Shown here: positions 19,167 through 27,771 of the stretch, piece after piece
Numbering within the stretch: the stretch's first letter is position 1
Layout of the letters: every line of letters begins with the position of its first letter
Assembly: GCF_007860185.1 (NCBI RefSeq)
Contig: NZ_SJPY01000001.1
Span: 1,015,132-1,079,131 of the forward strand
Direction: 5' to 3'
Length of the DNA stretch: 64,000 nucleotides
Source: Novipirellula aureliae
GTDB lineage: Bacteria > Planctomycetota > Planctomycetia > Pirellulales > Pirellulaceae
Notes under the pieces: model-generated
The model's input: the letters and a program-made list of their open reading frames with translations, nothing else
What the model was told of the DNA's origin: nothing
Database searches by the model: none
Translations under genes and position numbers: made by a program

Positions 19167-19585
19167 CGGGCTTTTCGCCGCAATTCACTCTCTCTTTTCT
19201 CCGCCGCGAGCTGTTTTTCTTTCAGCTCAGCGGCGATCCCTTGCTGGGTCATTCGGAATTGTCTTTCGCGTTGATCTTGCATCGCAGCGCGATGGTTTAA
19301 TTGGACTTCGCGAGCATCCAGGTCGGCGGCCCACGCTTGCAAACGTTCAATCAAATCGTCGCTGTGAAGCGAAAGCCATTCTGGGTGTGCTTCGACGTCA
19401 CACGGTTGGTGGGCTGCTAAAGCCGCCAATTTGACGTTCAACGCTGGCGATCGCATCGCGTTTGCTTGGGTTTCAACGGGCGGCGCGTGGTGGTGAGCCG
19501 AATCGATTCGCTGATAGGTGCGGTTCTGGCCCGCCTTTTGCACCATTCTCGGTTTTTCGATGCGGCAAGATCGATAGGAGAGCAT
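19136..19585 (-). CDS. Small coiled-coil protein, function unknown
   Basis: This 149-residue protein has an unstructured N-terminus and, from about residue 75, a strongly helical, charged heptad-rich segment (LIERLQAWAADLDAREVQL, then ELKEKQLAAEKRESELRRKARQ) that should form a coiled coil. There is no signal peptide and no known domain. It is convergent with the epimerase gene and shares 31 bases with it. The sustained helix pattern supports a real gene, but the start could be a later ATG (19546 or 19456). Confidence 0.6.
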   Translation of the reverse strand: MLSYRSCRIEKPRMVQKAGQNRTYQRIDSAHHHAPPVETQANAMRSPALNVKLAALAAHQPCDVEAHPEWLSLHSDDLIERLQAWAADLDAREVQLNHRAAMQDQRERQFRMTQQGIAAELKEKQLAAEKRESELRRKARQLAFETNCR

Positions 19586-19781
19586 GACGACTTAAGGGTC
19601 CGAGGAAGAATCCGTAATCCAATGAGTGCGATACCTAATCCATTCGGGATTTTCTGGCTTGCCCCTGCATCGAACCATGACGACTAGGTAAAATGAAGTG
19701 CCATCTAGCGACAATGATGTCAATTAACCGGGTAGAGCCGATCACACCGTCTTTTGTTCCTCCAAAAATAGAGTTTTGAAT

Positions 19782-20948
19782 ATGAATTGCTTGGTAAAGG
19801 TCCCGTCTTGTTCGAGTCTTCTGTATTCGAGTGTTCTGTGTTCGATTTTCGTCTGTTCGAGTTCAGGATTGTCCGCCATTGCCGAGACGCCAATGGATGC
19901 GGAGCCCGACAATCGGGCGCTCGATACGCGGATTGATGAGGCGACGGCGAAAGGGATTGAGTTTCTGAAGAGTCGCGGCCAGGCGGATGATGGTTCGTTT
20001 AGCGGCGAAACGGGCGTGGCTGTCACGGCTTTGTGCGTCAATGCAATCTTGACGCATCGTCCACAAGCGATCAACGATCCCGCGATTCAAAAGGCCCTCG
20101 CCTACATCGAAAAGCGAATCCAAAGTGATGGCGGTATCTATGCGGAGGGGTCGTACTACCGAAATTACGAGACGTCGGTCTCCGTCAGTGCTTTAATTTC
20201 CGCCAATCGTGACGGAAAATACGACAGTGTGCTCAAGCGTGCCGAGAGTTTTCTGAAGGGATTGCAGTGGGATGAAAGTGAGGACATTGAACCGTCGGCC
20301 CCAGAATACGGGGGTGCTGGTTATGGTAGTCACAAGCGGCCCGACTTGTCCAATACATCGTTTTTTATCGAGGCACTGCATGAACTCGGCAACGGACCCG
20401 ATGACGAAGCGATCCAAAAGGCGTTGAAGTTTGTTGTTCGCACGCAAAATTTGGCGGATGAGGGGAACGACACGGAATTTGCCAACAAAGTGAACGATGG
20501 AGGGTTTTACTACACACCGGCGGCGGGCGGGCAAAGTCAAGCGGGTGAAGCGGTCGGTGGTGGCTTGCGAAGCTACGGGTCGATGACGTACGCAGGGCTA
20601 AAGAGTATGATTTATGCTGGATTGACCCCCGATGATCCTCGCGTGCAAGCCGCCATGACGTTCATTCGTGATCACTACACGCTGGAAACGAATCCTGGCA
20701 TGGGGCACGCGGGTTTGTATTATTATTACCACACCTTTGCGAAAGCACTGGATGCCGCCAACGTTGAAATCATCGACGATGCCGACGGCAATCCAAGAGT
20801 TTGGCGCAAAGATTTAGTCGATCAATTGCTTGGCGAACAATTGGCCGATGGGTCATGGGTAAACAATGAAAGTGATCGTTGGATGGAAGGCGATCGTCAA
20901 CTTGTTACAGCTTATGTTTTATTAGCACTTGCACATTGTCGCCAATAG
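19782..20948 (+). CDS. Secreted prenyltransferase/squalene-cyclase-fold repeat protein
   Basis: This protein of about 388 residues has an N-terminal signal peptide (hydrophobic Ser/Cys-rich run, cleavage near SAIAET). An alpha/alpha toroid follows, made of terpene-cyclase/prenyltransferase-like repeats with recurring GGIYAEG-, DGGFYYTP- and DGSWVN-type loops. No DxDD or other cyclase acid motif stands out, so cyclase activity is doubtful. Related planctomycete proteins are annotated only by fold. ATG 19782 follows an in-frame TTG at 19776. It lies 9 bases before the FHA-cyclase gene, which suggests co-transcription. Confidence 0.8.
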   Translation: MNCLVKVPSCSSLLYSSVLCSIFVCSSSGLSAIAETPMDAEPDNRALDTRIDEATAKGIEFLKSRGQADDGSFSGETGVAVTALCVNAILTHRPQAINDPAIQKALAYIEKRIQSDGGIYAEGSYYRNYETSVSVSALISANRDGKYDSVLKRAESFLKGLQWDESEDIEPSAPEYGGAGYGSHKRPDLSNTSFFIEALHELGNGPDDEAIQKALKFVVRTQNLADEGNDTEFANKVNDGGFYYTPAAGGQSQAGEAVGGGLRSYGSMTYAGLKSMIYAGLTPDDPRVQAAMTFIRDHYTLETNPGMGHAGLYYYYHTFAKALDAANVEIIDDADGNPRVWRKDLVDQLLGEQLADGSWVNNESDRWMEGDRQLVTAYVLLALAHCRQ

Positions 20949-20957
20949 GTCTCCTCC

Positions 20958-22832
20958 ATGCTCGATCTGATTGCCCAAGGCCCTGCCGCTTCTGATCGCT
21001 GGCGACGTCCGCTTCCGGAACCGACATCAGGACGAGAGATTAGTCTGGGGCGGTCCGAGAGCGATTGGATCGTTCCTTGGGATGGAATGATCTCGCGCAA
21101 ACATGTCAAGCTGCGAACACTAGCCGATAAACAACTTGAAGTCGTTCGCAGTATGTCGGCACGCAATGCCGTTTTTTATCGTGGTCAGCAAAACCAGCGA
21201 TTTAAGCTAAGCGTGGGCGAGCACTTTGTGATCGGTGAAACCACGTTCACGTTCGCCAATCGGCCTGGAGTGGTAACGCCGGATGGCATCGATCCGAATA
21301 ACAATGATCCGGCATCGCGTTCACTTTCTGAACACGCCTACAATCATACGGAACTGCGTGAACGGAAGTTTCGTGATGGTGCATCGCGAATCGAGATGCT
21401 TACCTTTCTGCCCGACTTGATAACCAGCAGCGAAGCGGATGAGGAATTACTGGTCCGGATGACCAACGTGCTCCTTCAAGCGACACCCTCGGCCACGTCG
21501 GTTGCAATTGTTTCGCTCGGAGATTCGTCTCCTGGCGCTTTTGCAAACCGCTCGCCGAATCGTTCCGCTGTCGAGGTCCTGCACTATGACAGCCGCAATC
21601 TGAACTTGCGAGATGCTGCCGTCAGTACAAAGTTGGTACAAAACGCGATCACGAAGGGCGAGTCCATCTTGCAAATCTGGTCCCATCCATCCAAACCGAT
21701 TGATTCGGCGCCCAAGCAGGAGCCCGATCAGGAGATGGGTCAGGAGACCGCTTGGCCAGCCTACACGACTCAGGAAGGTGTCGACTGGGCCTATTGTGTA
21801 CCGCTTCGATCGGAGGCTTGCCGTGGATGGGGGATTTATGTCAGCGGCGAATTCTTGACAAACCCAGGTCCTGAAGAATTGCAAGACGACTTAAAGTTCG
21901 CGGAATTAGTTGGCTCAATGGTTGCCAATCTCCGCCAAAGTCATCGTCTTGAACGGCGCCAAGCCGCGATCCGCCAATTCTTTGCACCTGTCGTCATGGA
22001 CGCGCTGGCCCGGCGTGTTCCCGACGAGGTTTTAGCTCCACGTGAAACGATGTTGACGGTGATGTTCAGTGATCTACGTGGATTTTCGCGGCGAAGCGAA
22101 CAGCACGCCGACGCGCTTTTGGAATTGTTGGGGAGAGTCAGCGAATCATTGGGATTGATGACTCGAGCGATTCTCGAAACGGGCGGAGTGATTGGGGACT
22201 TTCACGGTGATGCTGCGATGGGATTCTGGGGATGGCCGCTTGAGCAATCTGATCGTGCCCTGAGAGCCGCACGGGCGGCGATGCAAATCCGCCATCAGCA
22301 CGCATCGAAAGACAACGGCAGCGATTTGCTGCAATACGGCATCGGCATCGCAAGTGGTCCAGCGGTCGCAGGCCAAATCGGCACCGCCGATCAGGTCAAG
22401 GTGACCGCTTTTGGGCCAGTCGTAAACTTGGCGAGCCGTTTGGAAGGGTTGACGAAGAGCTTTGGAGTCAACGTGATCGTCGACCAAGCGACGGTCAACG
22501 CGTTGGCTGATTCCGCCGAAAGTGATTTCCAATTTCGCCGACTCGCACGCGTCAGGCCAGCGGGATTCTCTCAGGCATTTGACCTGTTTGAGCTCTTGAC
22601 GCCGTTGGTTGCGAGTGCGGGTCAGAACCGGGCATTTTCCGCAAAGGAACGAATGGAATATGAAAAGTCGCTATTGCTCTTCATTAAGGGCGATTGGGCA
22701 CAAGCCCAGGTTGGATTGGAGCCTTTGGCGGTTCATGATTCCGCGAGCCGACTATTGCTGCGATTCATTGAGGGACAAAATGCAATCGCCCCCGACGATT
22801 GGTCGGGGGCGATCGATATTGGAAAAAATTGA
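20958..22832 (+). CDS. FHA-GAF-class III adenylate/guanylate cyclase
   Basis: This 624-residue signalling protein has an N-terminal FHA domain (about residues 25-100, with ISLGRS and SRKH for phosphothreonine binding), a GAF-like middle (about 145-330) and a class III cyclase catalytic domain (about 360-520). Metal-binding aspartates are Asp372 in FSDLRGFS and Asp418 in HGDAAMGFWG. Transition-state Asn490 and Arg494 occur in GPVVNLASRLEG, so the site looks active. It probably makes cAMP under control of a phosphoprotein partner; nucleotide specificity is not certain. The start is 9 bases after the preceding stop. Confidence 0.88.
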   Translation: MLDLIAQGPAASDRWRRPLPEPTSGREISLGRSESDWIVPWDGMISRKHVKLRTLADKQLEVVRSMSARNAVFYRGQQNQRFKLSVGEHFVIGETTFTFANRPGVVTPDGIDPNNNDPASRSLSEHAYNHTELRERKFRDGASRIEMLTFLPDLITSSEADEELLVRMTNVLLQATPSATSVAIVSLGDSSPGAFANRSPNRSAVEVLHYDSRNLNLRDAAVSTKLVQNAITKGESILQIWSHPSKPIDSAPKQEPDQEMGQETAWPAYTTQEGVDWAYCVPLRSEACRGWGIYVSGEFLTNPGPEELQDDLKFAELVGSMVANLRQSHRLERRQAAIRQFFAPVVMDALARRVPDEVLAPRETMLTVMFSDLRGFSRRSEQHADALLELLGRVSESLGLMTRAILETGGVIGDFHGDAAMGFWGWPLEQSDRALRAARAAMQIRHQHASKDNGSDLLQYGIGIASGPAVAGQIGTADQVKVTAFGPVVNLASRLEGLTKSFGVNVIVDQATVNALADSAESDFQFRRLARVRPAGFSQAFDLFELLTPLVASAGQNRAFSAKERMEYEKSLLLFIKGDWAQAQVGLEPLAVHDSASRLLLRFIEGQNAIAPDDWSGAIDIGKN

Positions 22833-22843
22833 TGCTCGTTCTA

Positions 22844-22904
22844 CCGCGTGCCCATCAGGCTGCGGTCTTCACGACGCAAACACGCGGCCCGTTGGGCACG
22901 CGGT
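22844..22904. repeat. Palindromic element, ACCGCGTGCCCATC family (copy 1)
   Basis: ACCGCGTGCCCA (22844-22855) and TGGGCACGCGGT (22893-22904) are perfect 12-base inverted arms around 37 bases. It sits between two convergent genes and may help end transcription. A sister copy is at 25681-25741. Confidence 0.65.
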
Positions 22905-22924
22905 TTTGCGGAAGAAACTCGCTC

Positions 22925-23770
22925 TTATTCAGCAGCTTGACGGTTGCCGCGACCGCCACGGGTTTGTTGACCACCCTGGGCGTCAGCACCACGACCGCCA
23001 CGGGTTTGTTGGCCACCCTGGGCGTCAGTGCCACGATTGCCACGTCCAGCACCTCGCGTTTGCTCAGGCATTTCAAAAGCCGTGCCTTTCATGTCACTAA
23101 AGGCCTTTTGTTGCTCGGAGGTCAAGACCTTCATCGCTGCCTCTTCCATCTCTTTGCGGACATTGGCAAACGCTTCTTGCATTGCAGCGCGGTCTCCACG
23201 ATTCTGCATTGCTTCCTGCATTTTCGTTCGGACATCCGCGTTAACGGTTTCGAGCTTTGTTTTTTGAGCTTCGGTGATCCCGAGCTTGGCTTGGACTTCA
23301 GGATTCGACAATGCGGCAACGCCCTGAACTTGAATTGCGATTTGATCGAGACGGGTCATTTGCTCGGGCTGCAATATTTTTTCGAGTTCTCCTCGAATTT
23401 TCTTGGTTTGCTCAGCTTGCTGTGCTTGCATCTTTTCGACGTATGCTGCTCTTTCTTCTTCGGTTGCATTACGATCGGGACGTTCTGCCCGGTCACCGGT
23501 TTCGATTTCTTGAATTTTTGCGACGTTGTCAGGTGACAACTGGAGTTCTAATTGAACTTCTTCCACTGCCAGCAGGCTCAGCAACTGGTTGGCGCCGCCT
23601 CTGGTTCGGCCGCCCATCATCCCAGCAGCTCCGCCGCGACCACCAGTGGCCCCTTGTCCGCCTTGTCCGCCACGGCCGCCGCCGCCACCGCCTTGTGCGC
23701 TAGCATCGCTGACAATCAGTGCCATCGTCGCAACGACGAAAAGACTTGCTACGAAATGTGTGAGTTTCAT
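22925..23770 (-). CDS. Secreted Gly-rich helical protein, Spy/LTXXQ-like
   Basis: The 281-residue protein has a clear signal peptide (MKLTHFVASLFVVATMAL..., cleavage near ASAQ). A run of glycines with Arg and Gln follows, then a charged helical core of about 170 residues with ILQPEQMTRLDQI and VLTSEQQKAFSDM, resembling the LTxxQ motif of Spy/CpxP periplasmic proteins. The C-terminus has repeated RGG/ADAQGGQQT units. By family it may bind unfolded protein or metal in the periplasm; this is inference. ATG 23770 is chosen over an upstream frame extension because it starts the signal peptide. Confidence 0.78.
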   Translation of the reverse strand: MKLTHFVASLFVVATMALIVSDASAQGGGGGGRGGQGGQGATGGRGGAAGMMGGRTRGGANQLLSLLAVEEVQLELQLSPDNVAKIQEIETGDRAERPDRNATEEERAAYVEKMQAQQAEQTKKIRGELEKILQPEQMTRLDQIAIQVQGVAALSNPEVQAKLGITEAQKTKLETVNADVRTKMQEAMQNRGDRAAMQEAFANVRKEMEEAAMKVLTSEQQKAFSDMKGTAFEMPEQTRGAGRGNRGTDAQGGQQTRGGRGADAQGGQQTRGGRGNRQAAE

Positions 23771-24003
23771 CAACTTGTTTCCTGTTAAGAAGAGATGTGG
23801 TATTACCGTCGACATAGTACGGGAGTATTTTTATCAACGACGGCTTGTTGATATGTGACTAAACCTTGCAAATCACCAATGGTTTCGCAAAAGAACTTAT
23901 ATTTCACTTTTTGTTAAGAAACAATCATCTTGTTTCCCAATATGCGTTTCACTAGAAGTCGTGTAAAATAAACTCAAACGGACGAAACGAGGCGAAACGG
24001 GCC

Positions 24004-24801
24004 ATGAGCAGTCATTTGAATGGCAAATCCGATCAAGATTCCGATCGGGAAGTGGATTCCGATCGGGAAGTGGATTCCGATCGGGAGAGTGAAGAAGAGC
24101 TTTCATTGGACGATCTTGGGGCTGCCTACGCTCGTGCCGCCGCCAAACATGATCCGGACGCATTTGCATCGATTGATCCGGCGAGCGAAGCGTCCGCTAC
24201 CGACGATGAATTGGCCGACGAACTCGCCGCTCTACCAGATCCATCGTTCGAAGAAGACGAGTTGGTGACGCCCGAAGCGATCATCGAAGGTGCTCTTTTC
24301 GTCGGCCATCCTGAGAACAAATCACTCAGCGAGCAGCGACTTGCGTCGCTGATGCGGGAGGTCGCTCCCGAAGAGGTGGTTGCATTGATCGATCAACTCA
24401 ATGAATCCTACCGTCAAGCGGACCAAGCGTTGCGAATCGTCCGCAGCGACGAGGGATACCGGATGACGATATCGCCCCAACAAGAGAAAATTCGTCGGTC
24501 TTTCCTAGGCAAAGTTCGCGAAACAAAATTAACTCAGGGCTTGATCGAGGTCTTGGCGTTGGTTGCCTACCAAAACGGGATCACTGCACAAAAGTTAATG
24601 GATCAACGAGGCCGAGATTGTGGGCCGCTGCTCAATCAACTAGTCCGTCGTCAACTGCTAAGCATCGAACGTAAAGCACCATCGGAAGGGGGGAAAGCAA
24701 TTCCCCATTACTATACAACGGAACGTTTTCTCGTTCTCTTCGAGCTGGAGTCGCTTGACGATTTGCCGCAAGTAGAAGAAGGTCTTAGAGGTGTCACCTA
24801 G
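24004..24801 (+). CDS. scpB: Segregation and condensation protein B
   Basis: The C-terminal 180 residues match ScpB, the double winged-helix protein that joins ScpA and Smc in the chromosome condensin: PEAIIEGALFVGHPENKSLS, IVRSDEGYRMTISP, GLIEVLALVAYQNGITAQ and RDCGPLLNQLVRRQLL. The first 80 residues are an unusual acidic extension rich in Asp/Glu/Ser. It includes an 18-base tandem repeat at 24037-24090 encoding DSDREV, and is probably disordered. scpA is not in the window. It is transcribed alone. Confidence 0.92.
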   Translation: MSSHLNGKSDQDSDREVDSDREVDSDRESEEELSLDDLGAAYARAAAKHDPDAFASIDPASEASATDDELADELAALPDPSFEEDELVTPEAIIEGALFVGHPENKSLSEQRLASLMREVAPEEVVALIDQLNESYRQADQALRIVRSDEGYRMTISPQQEKIRRSFLGKVRETKLTQGLIEVLALVAYQNGITAQKLMDQRGRDCGPLLNQLVRRQLLSIERKAPSEGGKAIPHYYTTERFLVLFELESLDDLPQVEEGLRGVT

Positions 24802-24826
24802 TTGACAGGGCTATCGCCAATCCTCC

Positions 24827-24874
24827 CCTGTGCGACGATCCCTGTGCGACGATCGAAAACCCTGTGCGACGATC
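24827..24874. repeat. Three copies of CCTGTGCGACGATC
   Basis: Identical 14-base units at 24827-24840, 24841-24854 and 24861-24874 lie just after scpB. The rest of the 187-base gap before the HAD gene shows nothing else. Confidence 0.85.
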
Positions 24875-24988
24875 GAAAGCCGCACTTCAAAACGCGTCTG
24901 CGGGGTACGGTCCTTGCTTACGCGTCGGGTTTAGGATGGGCAAATCCTTTGTCCGCAAACCATTTTTTCGAAATCCCCTTGCAGCTTC

Positions 24989-25657
24989 ATGTCAAACAAT
25001 CCCATTCTTCCGCCGATCCAAGGCGTTGCGCTCGATATGGATGGGCTTTTATTTGATACCGAACGTTTGTACTGGCAGGTAGGTGACGAGATACTCCGAC
25101 GGCGAGGGTTCCGCTTTGATGAGGAACTGCAAACGCGGATGATGGGCCGCGTTGGCACCGCAGCGATGCAGCAGATGATCGACATGCACAAGCTCGATGA
25201 CTCACCTGAACGTTTGCTTTTGGAATCGGAAGACCTGTTCGGAGCGCTGCTCGTCAAGGATCTTCAGCCGATGCCAGGTTTAGCCGAGTGGATCGATCTG
25301 CTCCAGCGGTCTAAATTGCCTTTTGGGTTGGCCACCAGTAGTCGGCGGATGTTTGTCGACGTGATTTTGGCCCGCTCCGATTGGAGGGGCTCGTTATCGT
25401 TTGTCTTGACCGGGGACGATGTCGTCAACGGAAAACCCCATCCCGAGATGTATCAATCGGCGGCTGCAAAGATGGAAATTGCCCCCGCGTCGATGCTGGT
25501 CTTAGAAGACAGCGGCAACGGGTGCCGCGCCGCCGTTGCAGCGGGGGCTCAGACCGTGGCGGTACCGAGCGAACATACGAAAACGCAGGACTTTGGTGGA
25601 GCGATCTTGATTGCCGAATCGCTACGTGACCCAAGATTACATGCTCTAATCAAGTAG
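24989..25657 (+). CDS. HAD-family phosphatase / beta-phosphoglucomutase-like
   Basis: This 222-residue haloacid dehalogenase-superfamily enzyme has motif I DMDGLLFDTE with Asp16 and Asp18, motif II in LATSS, motif III lysine in NGKPHPEMY, and motif IV VLEDSGNGCRAA. The helical cap between motifs I and II is of the type seen in beta-phosphoglucomutase and sugar or phosphoglycolate phosphatases. Substrate is not known. ATG 24989 is the natural start. Confidence 0.88.
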   Translation: MSNNPILPPIQGVALDMDGLLFDTERLYWQVGDEILRRRGFRFDEELQTRMMGRVGTAAMQQMIDMHKLDDSPERLLLESEDLFGALLVKDLQPMPGLAEWIDLLQRSKLPFGLATSSRRMFVDVILARSDWRGSLSFVLTGDDVVNGKPHPEMYQSAAAKMEIAPASMLVLEDSGNGCRAAVAAGAQTVAVPSEHTKTQDFGGAILIAESLRDPRLHALIK

Positions 25658-25680
25658 ACATTCGTTCTCAGACTTGTTGA

Positions 25681-25741
25681 ACCGCGTGGGCATCGCCCCA
25701 TGTGTGTCCGTGTCAAGCACTCAGCCCGATGGGCACGCGGT
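25681..25741. repeat. Palindromic element, ACCGCGTGCCCATC family (copy 2)
   Basis: ACCGCGTGGGCATC (25681-25694) faces GATGGGCACGCGGT (25728-25741); they are inverted with two central mismatches. The right arm matches the left arm of the copy at 22844. It again lies between convergent genes. Confidence 0.6.
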
Positions 25742-25798
25742 CATGCCACGAAAGGAATGGGGGGCGAGGCAGCGACCAGGGAGCCAGCAAGCACAAAA

Positions 25799-26050
25799 TC
25801 AAACATGTTTTTCGAGCAACTTAGCCACTTTGGCTGGGTCGTCGTCCTCCTGCAGTTGCTGAATTTGCTTCGCGGAAATGCCTATTTTCTCCAGATGGCT
25901 GGCCAAACGCTTCCAGATTTGGACGCGTTTTTTTCCTTCACTCAAATACAGGTCGGTAACCGCCTCTTGAGCTTTCTGAAGCCCAATGACATCTCGGTTC
26001 TGATAGTAATTTTTGATGATTTTTTCTTGGTGACGGCTGTGTTCTGCCAT
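25799..26050 (-). CDS. Small conserved planctomycete-type protein, function unknown
   Basis: This 83-residue charged helical protein (MAEHSRHQEKIIKNYYQNRD..., ending in a Lys/Glu-rich helix) has no signal peptide. The pattern of an N-terminal RHQEKIIKNYY helix followed by VTDLYLSEGKKR is one I associate with small conserved planctomycete proteins; no role is known to me. It is divergent from aroH, so the 119-base gap probably carries both promoters. Confidence 0.72.
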   Translation of the reverse strand: MAEHSRHQEKIIKNYYQNRDVIGLQKAQEAVTDLYLSEGKKRVQIWKRLASHLEKIGISAKQIQQLQEDDDPAKVAKLLEKHV

Positions 26051-26169
26051 TGCGGTCCTTAAATGGTTATGTTGTTGGGAAAGTTAGCCTCGAATTCATC
26101 ATCTTAGCGTAACGCGGATGAATTCAAGCCCCGTTCATTTCTATTCTTTATCTCGAAAGTTCGTTGACA

Positions 26170-26616
26170 ATGACCGCATGCCGTGGAGTTCGAGGAGCGA
26201 CAACCGTTGATATCGATGACCGCCATGAAATTCTCAAGGCGACTCGACAACTACTTGCTCTGATGATTCGTCAAAATGGGATCGATTCGAGTGACCTTGC
26301 CAATGCCCAATTTACCGTCACCGAAGACCTGCGAGCCGAGTTCCCGGCACTGGCTGCGCGGCAACTCGGGTGGGTAGAAGTCCCGATGATCTGCGGCTAT
26401 GAGATCTCCGTCGATGGTTCGCTTGAAAAATGTATACGAGTCATGTTGTTGTGGAATACCGACAAGGAGCAGTCCGAGATCCAGCACGTCTATCTACACA
26501 ACGCGAAACGCCTGCGTCCTGATCTGGCCGAGTACCCCCCCATCGACTTCGCGGAACTCGAAGAGTGGATCCAAGACCATTTGCAGGAAAACCCCGCGCC
26601 GCCTTCGAGTTCGTGA
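26170..26616 (+). CDS. aroH: Chorismate mutase, AroH class
   Basis: This monofunctional chorismate mutase of the Bacillus trimeric AroH type converts chorismate to prephenate for Phe/Tyr synthesis. Catalytic arginines fall in RGVRGATTVD near the start and in CIRVMLLWNT; LANAQFTVTEDLRAEFPA and IQHVYLHNAKRLRPD complete the match. Compared with the usual length of about 127 residues there is a short C-terminal extension (EELEEWIQDH...). ATG 26170 follows an in-frame TTG at 26164. No other aromatic pathway gene adjoins it. Confidence 0.93.
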   Translation: MTACRGVRGATTVDIDDRHEILKATRQLLALMIRQNGIDSSDLANAQFTVTEDLRAEFPALAARQLGWVEVPMICGYEISVDGSLEKCIRVMLLWNTDKEQSEIQHVYLHNAKRLRPDLAEYPPIDFAELEEWIQDHLQENPAPPSSS

Positions 26617-26683
26617 ACTGTGAACGTAAAACGGAATTCATTCCGTTCTGCAACCCTCCTTCGATTTTTGAAAGGTATCATTG

Positions 26684-27652
26684 ATGGCATCGGTAGCACG
26701 AATTCGTTGGAAAACTGATTCGGCCCTTAGCACGCTTCATGCAGCCCGTTGCGTCGCGATGGGATTCTCGATTACAGAACGGAAACTCGAAGAATCGCTG
26801 ATTCCTTTCGTTACGGCCATCAACGAGCGACTTCTGTCAGCTTCGGTCGACGTGCCGCAATTTTGGCAAGGTATGGTGCAGGAGACAGTGCGATCGCAAT
26901 CGCTCGCCAACGATTCGCTTGTGGCTGCTGCCGAAATCGTGCTCACCCACTCGGGGTGCAACGAACTGCAAGTGGACCAAACCGGGCGTGCCATCGTACG
27001 CAAAATTGACGATTGCCGGCTGGTGATGACTCAACGGTTTCCTCGATTAGAAGACCAATTAGAACTACGAGCGAGACCGCTCCGAGACCATTGGGATTCG
27101 GTGGGGCCTGGCTTGCTCCATCAAATCGCGAAACAGATTTGGCAAGATACCGTTCCAAAAACATGGTGGCCACCGCGGGTCAATGCATTGCTGGTTCAGC
27201 CGATGCGCGGTGGTGATGGCGGATTCGATTCGGGCGGATCGAAAATTTGGATCGAAGCGATGTTAACGAATGCCGATCCAAGAATTCCCGAAGTGTTGAG
27301 AGTCGCTTGGCTCGTCACGCGTCTTGCCATCGAGCAGCATTTAAGTGAAAAGCCGGTCACGCAGGTTGGTTTGTGCGAGGCTTGGAGTTTTGCAGCCGTA
27401 GCGATCACACTCAATGCCGCTGCTGAATTGGAATTGATCGCCGCCAAACCGTTGTCTGGCAAACCGTTGTCTGGCAAACCATTGTCTGCCAGCCCGTTGC
27501 CGATTGCCGATGCCGTTTCGCTGTGGCGGATTTCCGATCATTCGAGTCTCGGAAACCTCATTGACCATTGGTGGCAACAATTCGCGTCAAACCCCACACC
27601 CTTGCCTGTGGCACTGAAATCACTTGCTCATTCAATCAATCAAGTAAATTAA
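26684..27652 (+). CDS. Protein of unknown function, 322 residues
   Basis: I do not recognise this protein. It is soluble-looking and mostly helical, with no signal peptide. Trp-rich patches (HWDSVGPGLL, KTWWPPRVNALLVQP) and GGSKIWIEAML suggest a structured middle. Near the C-terminus three 15-base repeats (27446-27490) encode KPLSG. It stands 119 bases before the sigma-54 activator gene and 67 after aroH. The in-frame TTG at 26681 is less likely than ATG 26684. Confidence 0.75.
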   Translation: MASVARIRWKTDSALSTLHAARCVAMGFSITERKLEESLIPFVTAINERLLSASVDVPQFWQGMVQETVRSQSLANDSLVAAAEIVLTHSGCNELQVDQTGRAIVRKIDDCRLVMTQRFPRLEDQLELRARPLRDHWDSVGPGLLHQIAKQIWQDTVPKTWWPPRVNALLVQPMRGGDGGFDSGGSKIWIEAMLTNADPRIPEVLRVAWLVTRLAIEQHLSEKPVTQVGLCEAWSFAAVAITLNAAAELELIAAKPLSGKPLSGKPLSASPLPIADAVSLWRISDHSSLGNLIDHWWQQFASNPTPLPVALKSLAHSINQVN

Positions 27653-27771
27653 ATCGCAAAATTATTGCTTTTGACGCTGGAAACCTATCTTTCGAAGCTC
27701 GTCAATGAGGCCAGGATGTCTTATTATGAGACTTGCGTTTATTCAACCCTGTCGACCGGTCCATTTGAACG

